Shown: positions 1 to 6,779, counted from the stretch's first letter. The stretch is DNA of 10,243 bases from Gammaproteobacteria bacterium (GCA_012800475.1 JAAZJF010000118.1:1-10243), one strand, 5' to 3'. The notes: a model not told the origin generated them from the sequence alone. Numbers and translations: made by a program.

Positions 1-1
1 T

Positions 2-1330
2 AAAATCCTAAAAACCGCCATTGCCGAAAAATGCGACATTATTGGTCTGTCTGGATTAATCACCCCATCCTTAGATGAAATGGTTAACGTGGCCAAAGAA
101 ATGCAGCGTCAAGACTTCCACCTGCCCTTACTGATTGGTGGTGCGACTACATCTAAAGCACACACAGCAGTGAAAATTGATCCGCACTACAGTAACGATG
201 CTGTGGTGTATGTAACTGACGCCTCTCGTGCTGTAGGTGTGGTAACCACATTACTCTCAAAAGAGCTGAAGCCTGAGTACACACGCAAAATTCGTGAAGA
301 ATACGCTGAGACCCGTGAACGTATCGCCGCGCGCACTGTGCGTACCAAGCACCTAACTTACGAACAAGCACTGGCTAACAAGCCTAAGTACAACTGGGCA
401 GATTACCAAGCGCCCAAGCCTAATGTGGTTGGTACACAACGTATTTTTAATATCGATTTAAAAGTACTCGCCGAATATATCGACTGGACACCTTTCTTTA
501 TTTCGTGGAATTTGGTCGGTAAATACCCACGTATTTTCAAAGATGAAGTCGTTGGCGAAGCGGCACAAGTGCTGTTTGATGAAGCCCAAGTGTTGCTCAA
601 GAAGATGATCGATGAAAACCTGATCGAAGCGCGCGCCACCTTTGCCTTTTGGCCAGCCAATCAAGTCAATAATGATGATATTGAACTCTATGATGACAAT
701 GGCGAGCCCATTGCGATGCTGCATCACTTACGCCAACAAATCGAAACCACAGGCGGCAAACCCAACATGTGCCTGTCGGACTTTGTTGCACCTAAAGACA
801 GTGGCGTGACTGATTATGTCGGCGGCTTTATTGTCACCGCTGGCATCGGCGTGGATGAGCTAGCCAAGTCCTACCAAGCCGCTGGCGATGACTACAACGC
901 TATTATGGTACAAGCCTTAGCTGACCGCTTAGCCGAAGCCTGCGCCGAATGGTTGCACCAACAGGTGCGCATTCAGCACTGGGGTTACGATACAACTGAA
1001 ACACTGAGTAATGATGAGCTGATCCGCGAGAAATACAAAGGCATTCGCCCCGCGCCAGGCTACCCAGCCTGTCCGGATCACACGGAAAAAGACACTTTAT
1101 TTAACCTGCTAGATCCCAACCAAGACTTTGGCGTGACCATGACTGAGCACTTTGCTATGTTCCCAACTGCAGCAGTCAGCGGTTGGTATTTTGCCAACCC
1201 CAATGCACACTACTTTGCTGTGGGTAAAATTGAAAAAGACCAAGTGCAAAGCTATGCCAAGCGTCGCAATAAAGATATGCAATACACTGAGCGCTGGCTC
1301 AGCCCAGCTTTAGCGTACGACGAGTCATAA
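2..1330 (+). CDS. metH: Methionine synthase, cobalamin-dependent (C-terminal part, 5' end outside window)
   Basis: MetH transfers a methyl group from 5-methyltetrahydrofolate via methylcobalamin to homocysteine, in the cytoplasm. The frame is open from base 2, so the gene enters from the left; about 442 residues are visible out of roughly 1230 usual for the family. The first 26 codons (ending ...GLITPSLDE before the Met at position 80) read as cobalamin-domain sequence and continue into GGATTSKAHTAVKI, the end of the B12-binding domain. The DxHxxG cobalamin-ligand motif would lie upstream of the window. The rest is the AdoMet-dependent reactivation domain, including QALADRLAEA and the AdoMet-binding RPAPGYPACPDHTEK stretch near 1045-1090. 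The gene ends at TAA 1328-1330, followed by a hairpin. No frameshift is visible. The identification is very secure; only the start is missing. Confidence 0.97.
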   Translation, partial: KILKTAIAEKCDIIGLSGLITPSLDEMVNVAKEMQRQDFHLPLLIGGATTSKAHTAVKIDPHYSNDAVVYVTDASRAVGVVTTLLSKELKPEYTRKIREEYAETRERIAARTVRTKHLTYEQALANKPKYNWADYQAPKPNVVGTQRIFNIDLKVLAEYIDWTPFFISWNLVGKYPRIFKDEVVGEAAQVLFDEAQVLLKKMIDENLIEARATFAFWPANQVNNDDIELYDDNGEPIAMLHHLRQQIETTGGKPNMCLSDFVAPKDSGVTDYVGGFIVTAGIGVDELAKSYQAAGDDYNAIMVQALADRLAEACAEWLHQQVRIQHWGYDTTETLSNDELIREKYKGIRPAPGYPACPDHTEKDTLFNLLDPNQDFGVTMTEHFAMFPTAAVSGWYFANPNAHYFAVGKIEKDQVQSYAKRRNKDMQYTERWLSPALAYDES

Positions 1331-1336
1331 CACACA

Positions 1337-1371
1337 CCGCCATAGGGTCTGCGCAAGCGACTCTATGGCGG
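1337..1371 (+). terminator. Hairpin after metH, possible weak terminator
   Basis: Seven bases after the metH stop there is a 13-bp inverted repeat: CCGCCATAGGGTC (1337-1349) pairs with GACTCTATGGCGG (1359-1371) with one G-U pair. The interior GCGCAAGC can add a GC/GC stem closed by a GCAA (GNRA-type) tetraloop, with T1350 bulged. The stem is strong, but the bases after it (TATACTCTTG) are not a T run. It may therefore be a 3'-end-protecting or weak terminator structure rather than a classical intrinsic terminator. Confidence 0.5.
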
Positions 1372-1429
1372 TATACTCTTGTATAGCACCTTATTACAGC
1401 ACCACCCCTTATATCAAAAAAGAATCATC

Positions 1430-1458
1430 TTATGATAAACAATTACTTTATCGAATAA
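1430..1458. promoter_or_regulatory. Paired TTAT/ATAA dyads upstream of cysI (candidate operator)
   Basis: Two small perfect dyads, TTATGATAA (1430-1438) and TTATCGAATAA (1448-1458), lie with centres 19 bp apart in the AT-rich stretch about 75-100 bp before the cysI start. Spacing near two helical turns is what a LysR-type regulator site can look like. Sulfite reductase genes in gammaproteobacteria are commonly controlled by LysR-type proteins such as CysB. Assigning a regulator here is inference, and AT-rich DNA throws up such short dyads by chance. Confidence 0.25.
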
Positions 1459-1532
1459 GAAATGATTGCTACTGTACGCGTTATTCTGCACGCCGTGCCA
1501 TACGCTTACAGCGCTTTGATACAGGGACCTCC

Positions 1533-3191
1533 ATGTATATTTACGACCACTACGACCAACATATCGTTGAAGATCGCGTTGAACAATTTCGCGATCAAAC
1601 CCGCCGTTATTTTGCTGGCGAACTCTCTGAAGATGAATACCTGCCCTTGCGTCTGCAAAACGGCCTGTATGTACAACGCCATGCGCCCATGCTGCGTATT
1701 GCTGTGCCTTACGGTTTAATGTCCAGCCCGCAACTGCGCATGCTCGCTCATATCACGCGCAAGTACGATAAAAGCTATGCGCATATTACAACGCGCACTA
1801 ACGTACAGCTCAATTGGCCGAAACTGGAAGATGTGCCGGATATTCTGGCCGATTTAGCCAGCGTACAAATGCATGCCATCCAAACCAGTGGCAACTGTAT
1901 TCGCAACACCACGACCGATCAGTTTGCCGGTGTGGCACGCGATGAGCGCACTGATCCACGTCCTTGGTGTGAGTTGATCCGCCAGTGGTCAACCTTCCAC
2001 CCAGAATTTGCACGCTTACCACGTAAGTTTAAAATTGCAGTCAATGGTTGTACCCATGACCGTGCAGCCATTGAAGTGCACGATATTGGTCTTGAAGCCA
2101 TTCATAATGAAGCGGGCGAATTAGGCTTTCGTGTCTTAGTCGGTGGCGGCTTGGGCCGTACTCCAATTGTTGGCAGCTGCATCAATGAGTTCTTACCTTG
2201 GCCGCACCTGCTCAGTTATTTAGAAGCCACCTTGCGGGTGTATAACCGTTTTGGCCGTCGCGATAATAAATTTAAAGCGCGCATTAAAATACTGGTCAAA
2301 GCATTAACCCCAGCTGTTTTTGCTGAGCGTGTTGAACAGGAATGGGCACACTTAAAAGACGGTCCCATCACACTGACTGAAGAAGAAGTTTTACGTGTCT
2401 CTAAACACTTCACGGATCCCGATTACTTAGTACTCGAAGATCAAGACGAGGCACTTGCAGCCCTGGATGCTGAGCACCCAGGCTTTGCTCGCTGGCGCAG
2501 TCGTAACGTGGTCAGTCATAAAAAACCAGGCTATGCCGCTGTGACTCTTTCTTTGAAAAAAACCGGTATCGCACCCGGCGATATCACTGATCAGCAACTG
2601 GAACTGGTAGCCGACTTAGCCGACCAGTACAGCTTTGCTGAAGTTCGCAACACCCATGAGCAAAATATGGTGTTGGCTGATGTTGAGCAACGCCAGCTTT
2701 TTGCCTTATGGCAGCAACTGCGTGATAACGGTTTCGCCACACCCAACATTGGCTTGCTGACTGATATTATTTGCTGCCCAGGCGGTGATTTTTGTAACCT
2801 AGCCAACGCGAAATCAATTCCCGTAGCTGAAGCCATTCAAGAGCGTTTTGAAAACTTAGATTATTTATTTGATATCGGCGACCTTGATCTTAATATTTCA
2901 GGGTGCATGAACGCTTGTGGCCACCACCATGTGGGGCACATTGGTATTTTAGGTGTGGATAAAAAAGGCGCTGAATTTTATCAAGTGTCCTTAGGCGGCA
3001 ATAGCGGTCGTGCAGCGACACTGGGCAAGATTTTAGGCCCTTCATTTGCACAAGATGTTATGCCTGATGTGGTCAGCCAGTTAATTGATGTGTACATCGA
3101 ACATCGCACGCCTGAAGAGCACTTTATTGACACCTACCAACGTATTGGCATCGACAAGTTCAAGGAGCGTGTATATGCAAACAATCATTAA
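1533..3191 (+). CDS. cysI: Sulfite reductase hemoprotein (siroheme/4Fe-4S subunit)
   Basis: This enzyme reduces sulfite to sulfide with six electrons, the last step before cysteine synthesis. The chosen start (ATG at 1533, MYIYDHYDQHIVEDRV) gives 552 residues, the length I recall for the pseudomonad CysI family. The frame stays open 56 codons further upstream, but that segment runs into the metH hairpin and has no family similarity. AGGGA (1522-1526) precedes the ATG. Visible features are the nitrite/sulfite-reductase half-domain motif TRTNVQLNW, the basic RKFKIAVNG stretch, and the cofactor cysteines C415-x5-C421 (CPGGDFC) and C458-x3-C462 (CMNAC), which bind the 4Fe-4S cluster bridged to siroheme. 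No flavoprotein cysJ is adjacent, so the electron donor is not shown by context. The last 17 bp overlap the DUF934 gene. Confidence 0.95.
   Translation: MYIYDHYDQHIVEDRVEQFRDQTRRYFAGELSEDEYLPLRLQNGLYVQRHAPMLRIAVPYGLMSSPQLRMLAHITRKYDKSYAHITTRTNVQLNWPKLEDVPDILADLASVQMHAIQTSGNCIRNTTTDQFAGVARDERTDPRPWCELIRQWSTFHPEFARLPRKFKIAVNGCTHDRAAIEVHDIGLEAIHNEAGELGFRVLVGGGLGRTPIVGSCINEFLPWPHLLSYLEATLRVYNRFGRRDNKFKARIKILVKALTPAVFAERVEQEWAHLKDGPITLTEEEVLRVSKHFTDPDYLVLEDQDEALAALDAEHPGFARWRSRNVVSHKKPGYAAVTLSLKKTGIAPGDITDQQLELVADLADQYSFAEVRNTHEQNMVLADVEQRQLFALWQQLRDNGFATPNIGLLTDIICCPGGDFCNLANAKSIPVAEAIQERFENLDYLFDIGDLDLNISGCMNACGHHHVGHIGILGVDKKGAEFYQVSLGGNSGRAATLGKILGPSFAQDVMPDVVSQLIDVYIEHRTPEEHFIDTYQRIGIDKFKERVYANNH
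3162..3167 (+). promoter_or_regulatory. Ribosome binding site deciding the DUF934 start
   Basis: AAGGAG lies inside the cysI coding sequence, 7 bases before ATG 3175. It supports the internal start over the longer upstream ATG at 3085, whose extra 30 residues are simply cysI read in another frame. Confidence 0.8.
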
Positions 3192-3672
3192 AAACAATCA
3201 AGTGATTGACGATCACTGGGTGCTGCTAGACACCGAAGCCCAACTGGATGAAGCGCTCAACACTGAATATGCGATTGTGCCACTGACTTTATGGCAAACA
3301 CATGCGCAGGCACTGCAAGGTCGCACTCAGCTTGGTATTTGGCTGGAAGCAGGTCAAGCCATTGAAGATATCAGTGATGACTTAGCGCACTTTAGCGTCA
3401 TTGCCCTGAACTTCCCAGGTTGCAACGACGGTCGGCATTTTAGCAGCGCCCGCTTACTGCGTGAGCGCTACGCCTACCGTGGCGAAGTTCGTGCCATAGG
3501 TGATGTACTGCGTGATCAGTTATTTTTTATGCAACGCTGCGGCTTTGATGCCTATGTGATACGTGCCGATCGCTGTCCCGTTGACGCACTTAAAAGTTTG
3601 ACTGAGCTGTCAGTGTCTTACCAAGCGGCTTACGATCAAAGCTTGCCTTTGTATCGTCGACGCTCTGCTTAA
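3175..3672 (+). CDS. DUF934 family protein, sulfite reductase partner gene
   Basis: A 165-residue soluble protein of the DUF934 family (PF06073), which in pseudomonads and many other proteobacteria sits directly after cysI. The start MQTIIKNNQVIDDHWVLL is set by a strong Shine-Dalgarno and overlaps the cysI end by 17 bp, which implies co-transcription and probably translational coupling. The family signature is clear in the C-terminal half: FPGCNDGRHFSSARLLRERY, then GEVRAIGDVLRDQLFFMQRCGFDAYVIR. No signal peptide or membrane segment is visible. The molecular role is not established to my knowledge; a helper role in sulfite reductase function or maturation is inferred from linkage only. There is no sign of truncation. 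Confidence 0.9.
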   Translation: MQTIIKNNQVIDDHWVLLDTEAQLDEALNTEYAIVPLTLWQTHAQALQGRTQLGIWLEAGQAIEDISDDLAHFSVIALNFPGCNDGRHFSSARLLRERYAYRGEVRAIGDVLRDQLFFMQRCGFDAYVIRADRCPVDALKSLTELSVSYQAAYDQSLPLYRRRSA

Positions 3673-3870
3673 CAACTCGATGCGACTCTGATTAAGGTAG
3701 CCAAGGAGGGCTACTTTACACTGTGAACCCTCCCTCGCTGCAACACACACCCTTGCCGTACTCGCTCCCCGCACATATCACCCTCGCACTTCTTGCATAC
3801 TGCTGATACATATCACACCAACATCACACTATGCTTCTTAAATGATATCGGTGGCCTAAACAGCAGGCAT
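3673..3870. other. Non-coding stretch between converging genes
   Basis: From the DUF934 stop to the shared terminator I find no convincing gene. The first part holds a hairpin (3694-3717). The middle (about 3728-3790) is unusually rich in C on the plus strand, with CCCTCCCT at 3728-3735 and runs such as CTCGCTCCCCGCAC. The remainder is featureless, AT-richer DNA. A 27-codon GTG reading frame from 3723 is too short and poorly placed relative to the SD-like sequence at 3703-3709 to call. Confidence 0.6.
3694..3717 (+). terminator. Hairpin after the DUF934 gene with SD-like loop
   Basis: AAGGTAGCC (3694-3702) pairs with GGCTACTTT (3709-3717) through nine pairs including one G-U, leaving the loop AAGGAG. 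It lies 22 bases after the stop codon. No T run follows, so termination would have to be weak or Rho-assisted. The loop is purine-rich, and CCCTCC at 3728-3733 could pair with GGAGGG (3705-3710), which would disrupt this stem. Confidence 0.4.
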
Positions 3871-3898
3871 AAAAAAACCCAGCCTAAGCTGGGTTTTT
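3871..3898. terminator. Bidirectional intrinsic terminator between DUF934 gene and oprF
   Basis: A-tract 3871-3877, then CCCAGC (3878-3883), loop CTAA (3884-3887), GCTGGG (3888-3893) and T-tract 3894-3898. The stem extends through A-T pairs. Read on the minus strand it ends in seven Ts and terminates oprF, whose stop is 14 bases away. Read on the plus strand it ends in five Ts and can stop transcription from cysI-DUF934. This is the clearest terminator in the window. Confidence 0.93.
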
Positions 3899-3911
3899 AA
3901 AACTCATCTGA

Positions 3912-4907
3912 TTACTCAGGCTGAGCTTCTACTGACGCTTCTACACGACGGTTAATAGCACGGCCTTCGCTTGTTGCGTTATCAGCAACTGGACGCTCTT
4001 TACCATAACCAACCGCATTGATACGGCTCGCTTCTACGCCAAACTGATTAACCAAAGTATCACGTACTGCACCAGCACGACGCTCTGATAACTTCTGGTT
4101 ATACGCTGCGTTACCTGTTGAGTCAGTGTGACCTTCAACAGTTGTTGCAGTTTGTGGGTACTGCTTCATGAACTCAGCTAAGTTTTCGATATCGCTGTAG
4201 CTGTCTTGTTTAACGTTTGCTTTGTCAAAATCAAATTTAACATCAAGCTCAACGCGAACAGGTTCTGCTTCAACTTCTTCGTAAACAACTGGCTCTACTG
4301 GAGCTGGAGCTGGCTCAACTGGTGCTGCAACTGGAGCGCCACGACCACCGAAGTTAACACCTACACCAACACCCGCCATCCATTCTGACTGGTGGTTGTC
4401 GAAGCCGTGCATACCGTCAACACTTGCTTTAGCAAATACGTTTTCAGTGAAGTAGTACTTCGCACCAGCACCGATGTTTGCAAAGGTAGTGCGGTCACGA
4501 CCTGAACGATCACCGAAGTTGCTGATGCTCTGGTGGCCCATACCTGCAGAAACATAAGGACGCAAACCAACACCTGGTGTACCGAAGTGGTACGCAGCAT
4601 CAAGTGAGCTCAAGCTACCTTTGATGTTTTTACGACCACCAATACCGCCCATGGCATCTTGACGATCGTTAGAACGCATGTCGTGGTATTCACCGTATGA
4701 CAGATTCAACGAAACATCGTCAGTTAAGAAATAACCAACAGAACCACCGAAGAGGTTACCGTTTTCCATATCACGGACGCTGTCTGTGAAGTAGTGCTTA
4801 GCAAATGCTTCAGCTTCAACTGCACCTTGGCCTTGAGCAAAAACGCTCAAAGAAGAAACAGCTAGTACAGAACCAATGGCTAAACCCAAGGTGCTTTTTA
4901 ATTTCAT
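3912..4907 (-). CDS. oprF: Major outer membrane porin/peptidoglycan-binding protein OprF
   Basis: OprF is the abundant non-specific porin and cell-wall anchor of pseudomonads. The 331-residue product starts with a Sec signal (MKLKSTLGLAIGSVLAVSSLSVFA, cleavage likely after residue 24). Next comes an N-terminal eight-strand-type barrel with alternating aromatic/glycine strands (to about 189), a proline-rich linker (about 190-221) and an OmpA-like peptidoglycan-binding domain (about 222-325) with DVKFDFDKANVK, TVEGHTDSTGN, YNQKLSERRAGAV and GYGKERPVADN. GAGGA at 4917-4921 sits 9 bases before the ATG. Odd point: there is no cysteine at all. P. aeruginosa OprF (about 350 residues) has a four-cysteine, aspartate-rich segment in the linker region, replaced here by PVAAPVEPAPAPVEP. 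It lies directly downstream of sigX, as in Pseudomonas, and is closed by a strong terminator. Confidence 0.96.
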   Translation of the reverse strand: MKLKSTLGLAIGSVLAVSSLSVFAQGQGAVEAEAFAKHYFTDSVRDMENGNLFGGSVGYFLTDDVSLNLSYGEYHDMRSNDRQDAMGGIGGRKNIKGSLSSLDAAYHFGTPGVGLRPYVSAGMGHQSISNFGDRSGRDRTTFANIGAGAKYYFTENVFAKASVDGMHGFDNHQSEWMAGVGVGVNFGGRGAPVAAPVEPAPAPVEPVVYEEVEAEPVRVELDVKFDFDKANVKQDSYSDIENLAEFMKQYPQTATTVEGHTDSTGNAAYNQKLSERRAGAVRDTLVNQFGVEASRINAVGYGKERPVADNATSEGRAINRRVEASVEAQPE

Positions 4908-4945
4908 GTTATACGATCCTCGTCATTTTTCTTAGTTTTTAGCAA

Positions 4946-4973
4946 GTACAGCAAATAATGTTATTTGGCGTAC
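4946..4973. promoter_or_regulatory. 28-bp imperfect palindrome between sigX and oprF
   Basis: The core is a perfect 7+2+7 dyad, CAAATAA-TG-TTATTTG (4952-4967), with GTAC/GTAC outer arms (4946-4949 and 4970-4973). It lies 39-66 bases before the oprF start, so it is either a DNA operator near the promoter or a hairpin in the oprF leader RNA. It lacks a T tract in the direction of transcription, so it is not an intrinsic terminator. Function unknown. Confidence 0.4.
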
Positions 4974-4983
4974 CTTAAAACAC

Positions 4984-5571
4984 TTAGTCTACTATTATAT
5001 GCGAAAAGTTCTCGCGTAGTCGATCTATTGCGCGTTTATAACGCATTTTTGTTGCACTCAAGCCAAGATGCATGATGCTAGCAATATCTTGAAACTCAAG
5101 CTCTGCGACAAATCTTAAAATAATAATTTCACGATCAATGGCGTTCACCCCCACCAACCAACGGTCTAAATCCGTATTATTGGTATCTATAGGCTCTAAT
5201 TCAACCTCTTCATCGAGTGGGTTTAAACTTAAAGCATCAAATAGTCGGCGCTTACGTCGATCTTTACGGTACTGCGTCGTACATTCGTTATAAGTAATAC
5301 TATAAAGCCATGTTTTAAACTTAGATTTGCCTTCGAATTTTTTTAATCCGTAGAGCACTTTAAGCATAATTTCTTGGCTCACATCATCAGCATCACGATC
5401 ATTGCCTAAATAACGTGCACAAACATTAAATAAGGTGCGCTGGTAACGGCGCATCAATTCCTCATAGGCCCGCGTTACATTGAACAATTCATTTTTAGCA
5501 TGCGCCACAAGTTCCTCATCACTGAGTTCTTCTGGGACATAACGCTGATGAGACACTTTTAGATCTGTCAA
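4984..5571 (-). CDS. sigX: ECF sigma factor SigX
   Basis: An extracytoplasmic-function sigma factor of 195 residues. In Pseudomonas SigX responds to envelope conditions, promotes oprF transcription and influences membrane fatty-acid composition. The sigma-2 region (about 33-105) has YEELMRRYQRTLFNVCARYLGNDRDADDVSQE and the promoter-melting stretch FKTWLYSITYNEC followed by a basic RKDRRKRR. The sigma-4 region (about 135-190) has IDREIIILRFVAELEFQDIASIMHLGLSATKMRYKRA, the -35 binding helix-turn-helix. The segment between them (about 110-130) is variable. The only start that fits the family length is TTG at 5571; a TGA lies three codons upstream and no clear Shine-Dalgarno precedes it, which suggests weak translation. 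A GTG five codons in is an alternative. No anti-sigma gene is next to it; oprF follows after 76 bp and cmpX precedes by 77 bp. Confidence 0.95.
   Translation of the reverse strand: MTDLKVSHQRYVPEELSDEELVAHAKNELFNVTRAYEELMRRYQRTLFNVCARYLGNDRDADDVSQEIMLKVLYGLKKFEGKSKFKTWLYSITYNECTTQYRKDRRKRRLFDALSLNPLDEEVELEPIDTNNTDLDRWLVGVNAIDREIIILRFVAELEFQDIASIMHLGLSATKMRYKRAIDRLRENFSHIIVD
4994..5023 (-). promoter_or_regulatory. Candidate sigma-70-type promoter for oprF inside the end of sigX
   Basis: On the minus strand there is a perfect TATAAT (4999 to 4994) and, 18 bases upstream, TCGACT (5023 to 5018), four of six matches to TTGACA. Both overlap the last codons of sigX. Transcription would start near 4987, giving a leader of about 80 bases that includes the palindrome at 4946-4973. 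In P. aeruginosa oprF has a promoter of its own besides read-through from sigX, so this fits, but the hexamers alone are weak evidence. Confidence 0.35.
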
Positions 5572-5648
5572 AACAAGTCAAACCAGCTATTAAAATGCAT
5601 ACTGAAAAGAACGATAAAAGGCATTGCCACATCAACCCTATTTAACAA

Positions 5649-6473
5649 TCAACGACTGATGACGTTCTGCTCAAGTAATACGCGATTGGCCACATAAAAC
5701 CACTCGCCGGCGTCATTGACTATGATGGTTTTCACAGTACCCATTTCCTCAATGCGCCCTTCTATTGTATTGATCTGTACATTTTGTCCTAATTCATAGA
5801 GCTCACGCACATAGATTCCAGCAATAATCTGACCCACAATATCTCGACTCGCCAACCCTAGCGCGAGCGCGCAGGCCAAACCAATGGTTAAGAGCACAAT
5901 CACGACAACATAGTTCAGCAATTCAGCTTTAATTTCGAGCTGACCTATCGCAACCGAGACACTGATGATAATCACCATGCCTTGCACAATACGCCCTAAG
6001 CCTGCTGCGTACTCTAAACGTACGCCCTCAGCAGCACCCTTCACCATCGAGTTGAGCAGCTGGGCTAATAATATACCCGCTAGCAACACCAAGGCTGCTG
6101 CAAACATTTTTGGTAAATACAGCGCTAACACATCCAGGGTTGCCGATACACGCTCCAAACCCAGTGACTCAGCCGCTGAAATCAAGAAAATCAGCAGCAC
6201 AAACCAATACACAATTTTACCAATGAGCGTGGAAATCTGCGCCCTAATACCGATGCGTAATAAAAGTTTGGTCAGACCCGTTCCACTCATCAAGCGATCT
6301 AAGCCTAATTTAGCCAGCAGCTTAGACAGTAAAGTATCCAATAATTTAGCAGCTAAAAACCCTAGGATAACCAGCACTAAAGCGCCAAATAAATTCGGGA
6401 TAAAACTGGCTATTTTGATCCACAAGCCACTCATCGCACCGACTAAATTTTGTGTCCAAGAATCAAGTTGCAT
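5649..6473 (-). CDS. cmpX: Small MscS-type mechanosensitive channel protein CmpX
   Basis: An inner membrane protein of 274 residues from ATG 6473. The N-terminal two-thirds has several hydrophobic helices (roughly residues 15-45, 80-105, 120-145, 160-205). After them comes a short MscS-like beta domain, with ALGLASRDIVGQIIAGIYV entering the pore-lining/beta junction and a final IEGRIEEMGTVKTIIVNDAGEWFYVANRVLLEQNVISR. The larger C-terminal alpha/beta cage of MscS is absent, as in other CmpX proteins. Start: the frame could begin at TTG 6479, overlapping the crfX stop, but the ATG two codons later with upstream AAGG (10 bases before) is preferred; it lies 2 bases after the crfX stop. Loss of CmpX in P. 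aeruginosa is reported to affect SigX activity, so its place beside sigX is meaningful; whether it senses tension here is inference. Confidence 0.92.
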   Translation of the reverse strand: MQLDSWTQNLVGAMSGLWIKIASFIPNLFGALVLVILGFLAAKLLDTLLSKLLAKLGLDRLMSGTGLTKLLLRIGIRAQISTLIGKIVYWFVLLIFLISAAESLGLERVSATLDVLALYLPKMFAAALVLLAGILLAQLLNSMVKGAAEGVRLEYAAGLGRIVQGMVIIISVSVAIGQLEIKAELLNYVVVIVLLTIGLACALALGLASRDIVGQIIAGIYVRELYELGQNVQINTIEGRIEEMGTVKTIIVNDAGEWFYVANRVLLEQNVISR

Positions 6474-6475
6474 AA

Positions 6476-6718
6476 TCAATCAGCCTTATTATCAGGATGT
6501 CTTTTAGATAAATTCGATACGGGTTTTAAATGCTCAGAACCGTTACTTAAACCGATCATCACAGACTCAAGTGCGCGTCCAAAGAGTGTAAAAACAGCAC
6601 CTGCGCCCAGTTGGCGGTTGGCTTTTTTCAGCACTTTATCCACTGAGTCATTATTGTGTATGTCTGTTTCGGGTGTTTTCAGCATATCGCGCAGCGACTG
6701 CTCAAACGGATCGTGCAT
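6476..6718 (-). CDS. crfX: Small conserved protein CrfX
   Basis: An 80-residue soluble protein beginning MHDPFEQSLRDML and carrying the conserved core KVLKKANRQLGAGAVFTLFGRALESVMIGLSNGSEHLKPV, which matches CrfX of the Pseudomonas cmaX-crfX-cmpX-sigX-oprF locus. Two ATGs are adjacent (6721 and 6718). The second is chosen because the AGG of TAGGCTATG lies 5 bases before it, against only 2 for the first, and because homologues start MHDPF. There is no signal peptide or membrane helix, though the middle segment is amphipathic and hydrophobic. Function is unknown; its stop is 2 bases from the cmpX start, so the two are almost certainly translated from one message. Confidence 0.88.
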   Translation of the reverse strand: MHDPFEQSLRDMLKTPETDIHNNDSVDKVLKKANRQLGAGAVFTLFGRALESVMIGLSNGSEHLKPVSNLSKRHPDNKAD

Positions 6719-6779
6719 CATAGCCTATGTTAATCCTGTATGCGGAGCTTGATCAAAATATGTTGACTCAACCGGTCTA

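Noticed and set aside
1365..1532. Upstream extension of the cysI frame by 56 codons
   Set aside because: It begins inside the metH hairpin, has no ribosome binding site, and the residues do not resemble the family; the ATG at 1533 gives the usual 552 residues.
3723..3806. 27-codon GTG frame after an AAGGAGG sequence
   Set aside because: The spacing from the SD-like sequence to GTG is 13 bases, the product is Pro/Leu-rich with no recognisable feature, and the SD-like sequence lies in a hairpin loop.
5965..6507. 180-codon plus-strand open frame opposite cmpX
   Set aside because: It is antisense to a clear MscS-type gene, its composition is what a reversed hydrophobic gene gives (Ser/Asn/Lys/Thr-rich), and no ribosome site or family similarity is seen.
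6450..6752. 100-codon plus-strand frame opposite crfX
   Set aside because: crfX on the minus strand has recognisable conserved sequence and context; the plus-strand frame has no recognisable feature.
6725..6756. TTGATC/TAACAT promoter-like pair before crfX
   Set aside because: The transcription start would fall at the crfX start codon itself, leaving no ribosome binding site in the message.
6749..6771. Possible FNR/Anr-type box from TTGATCAA and TTGACTCAA in the cmaX-crfX gap
   Set aside because: The Anr/FNR consensus needs TTGAT and ATCAA separated by four bases; neither dyad has that spacing, and the gap lies inside a likely operon.
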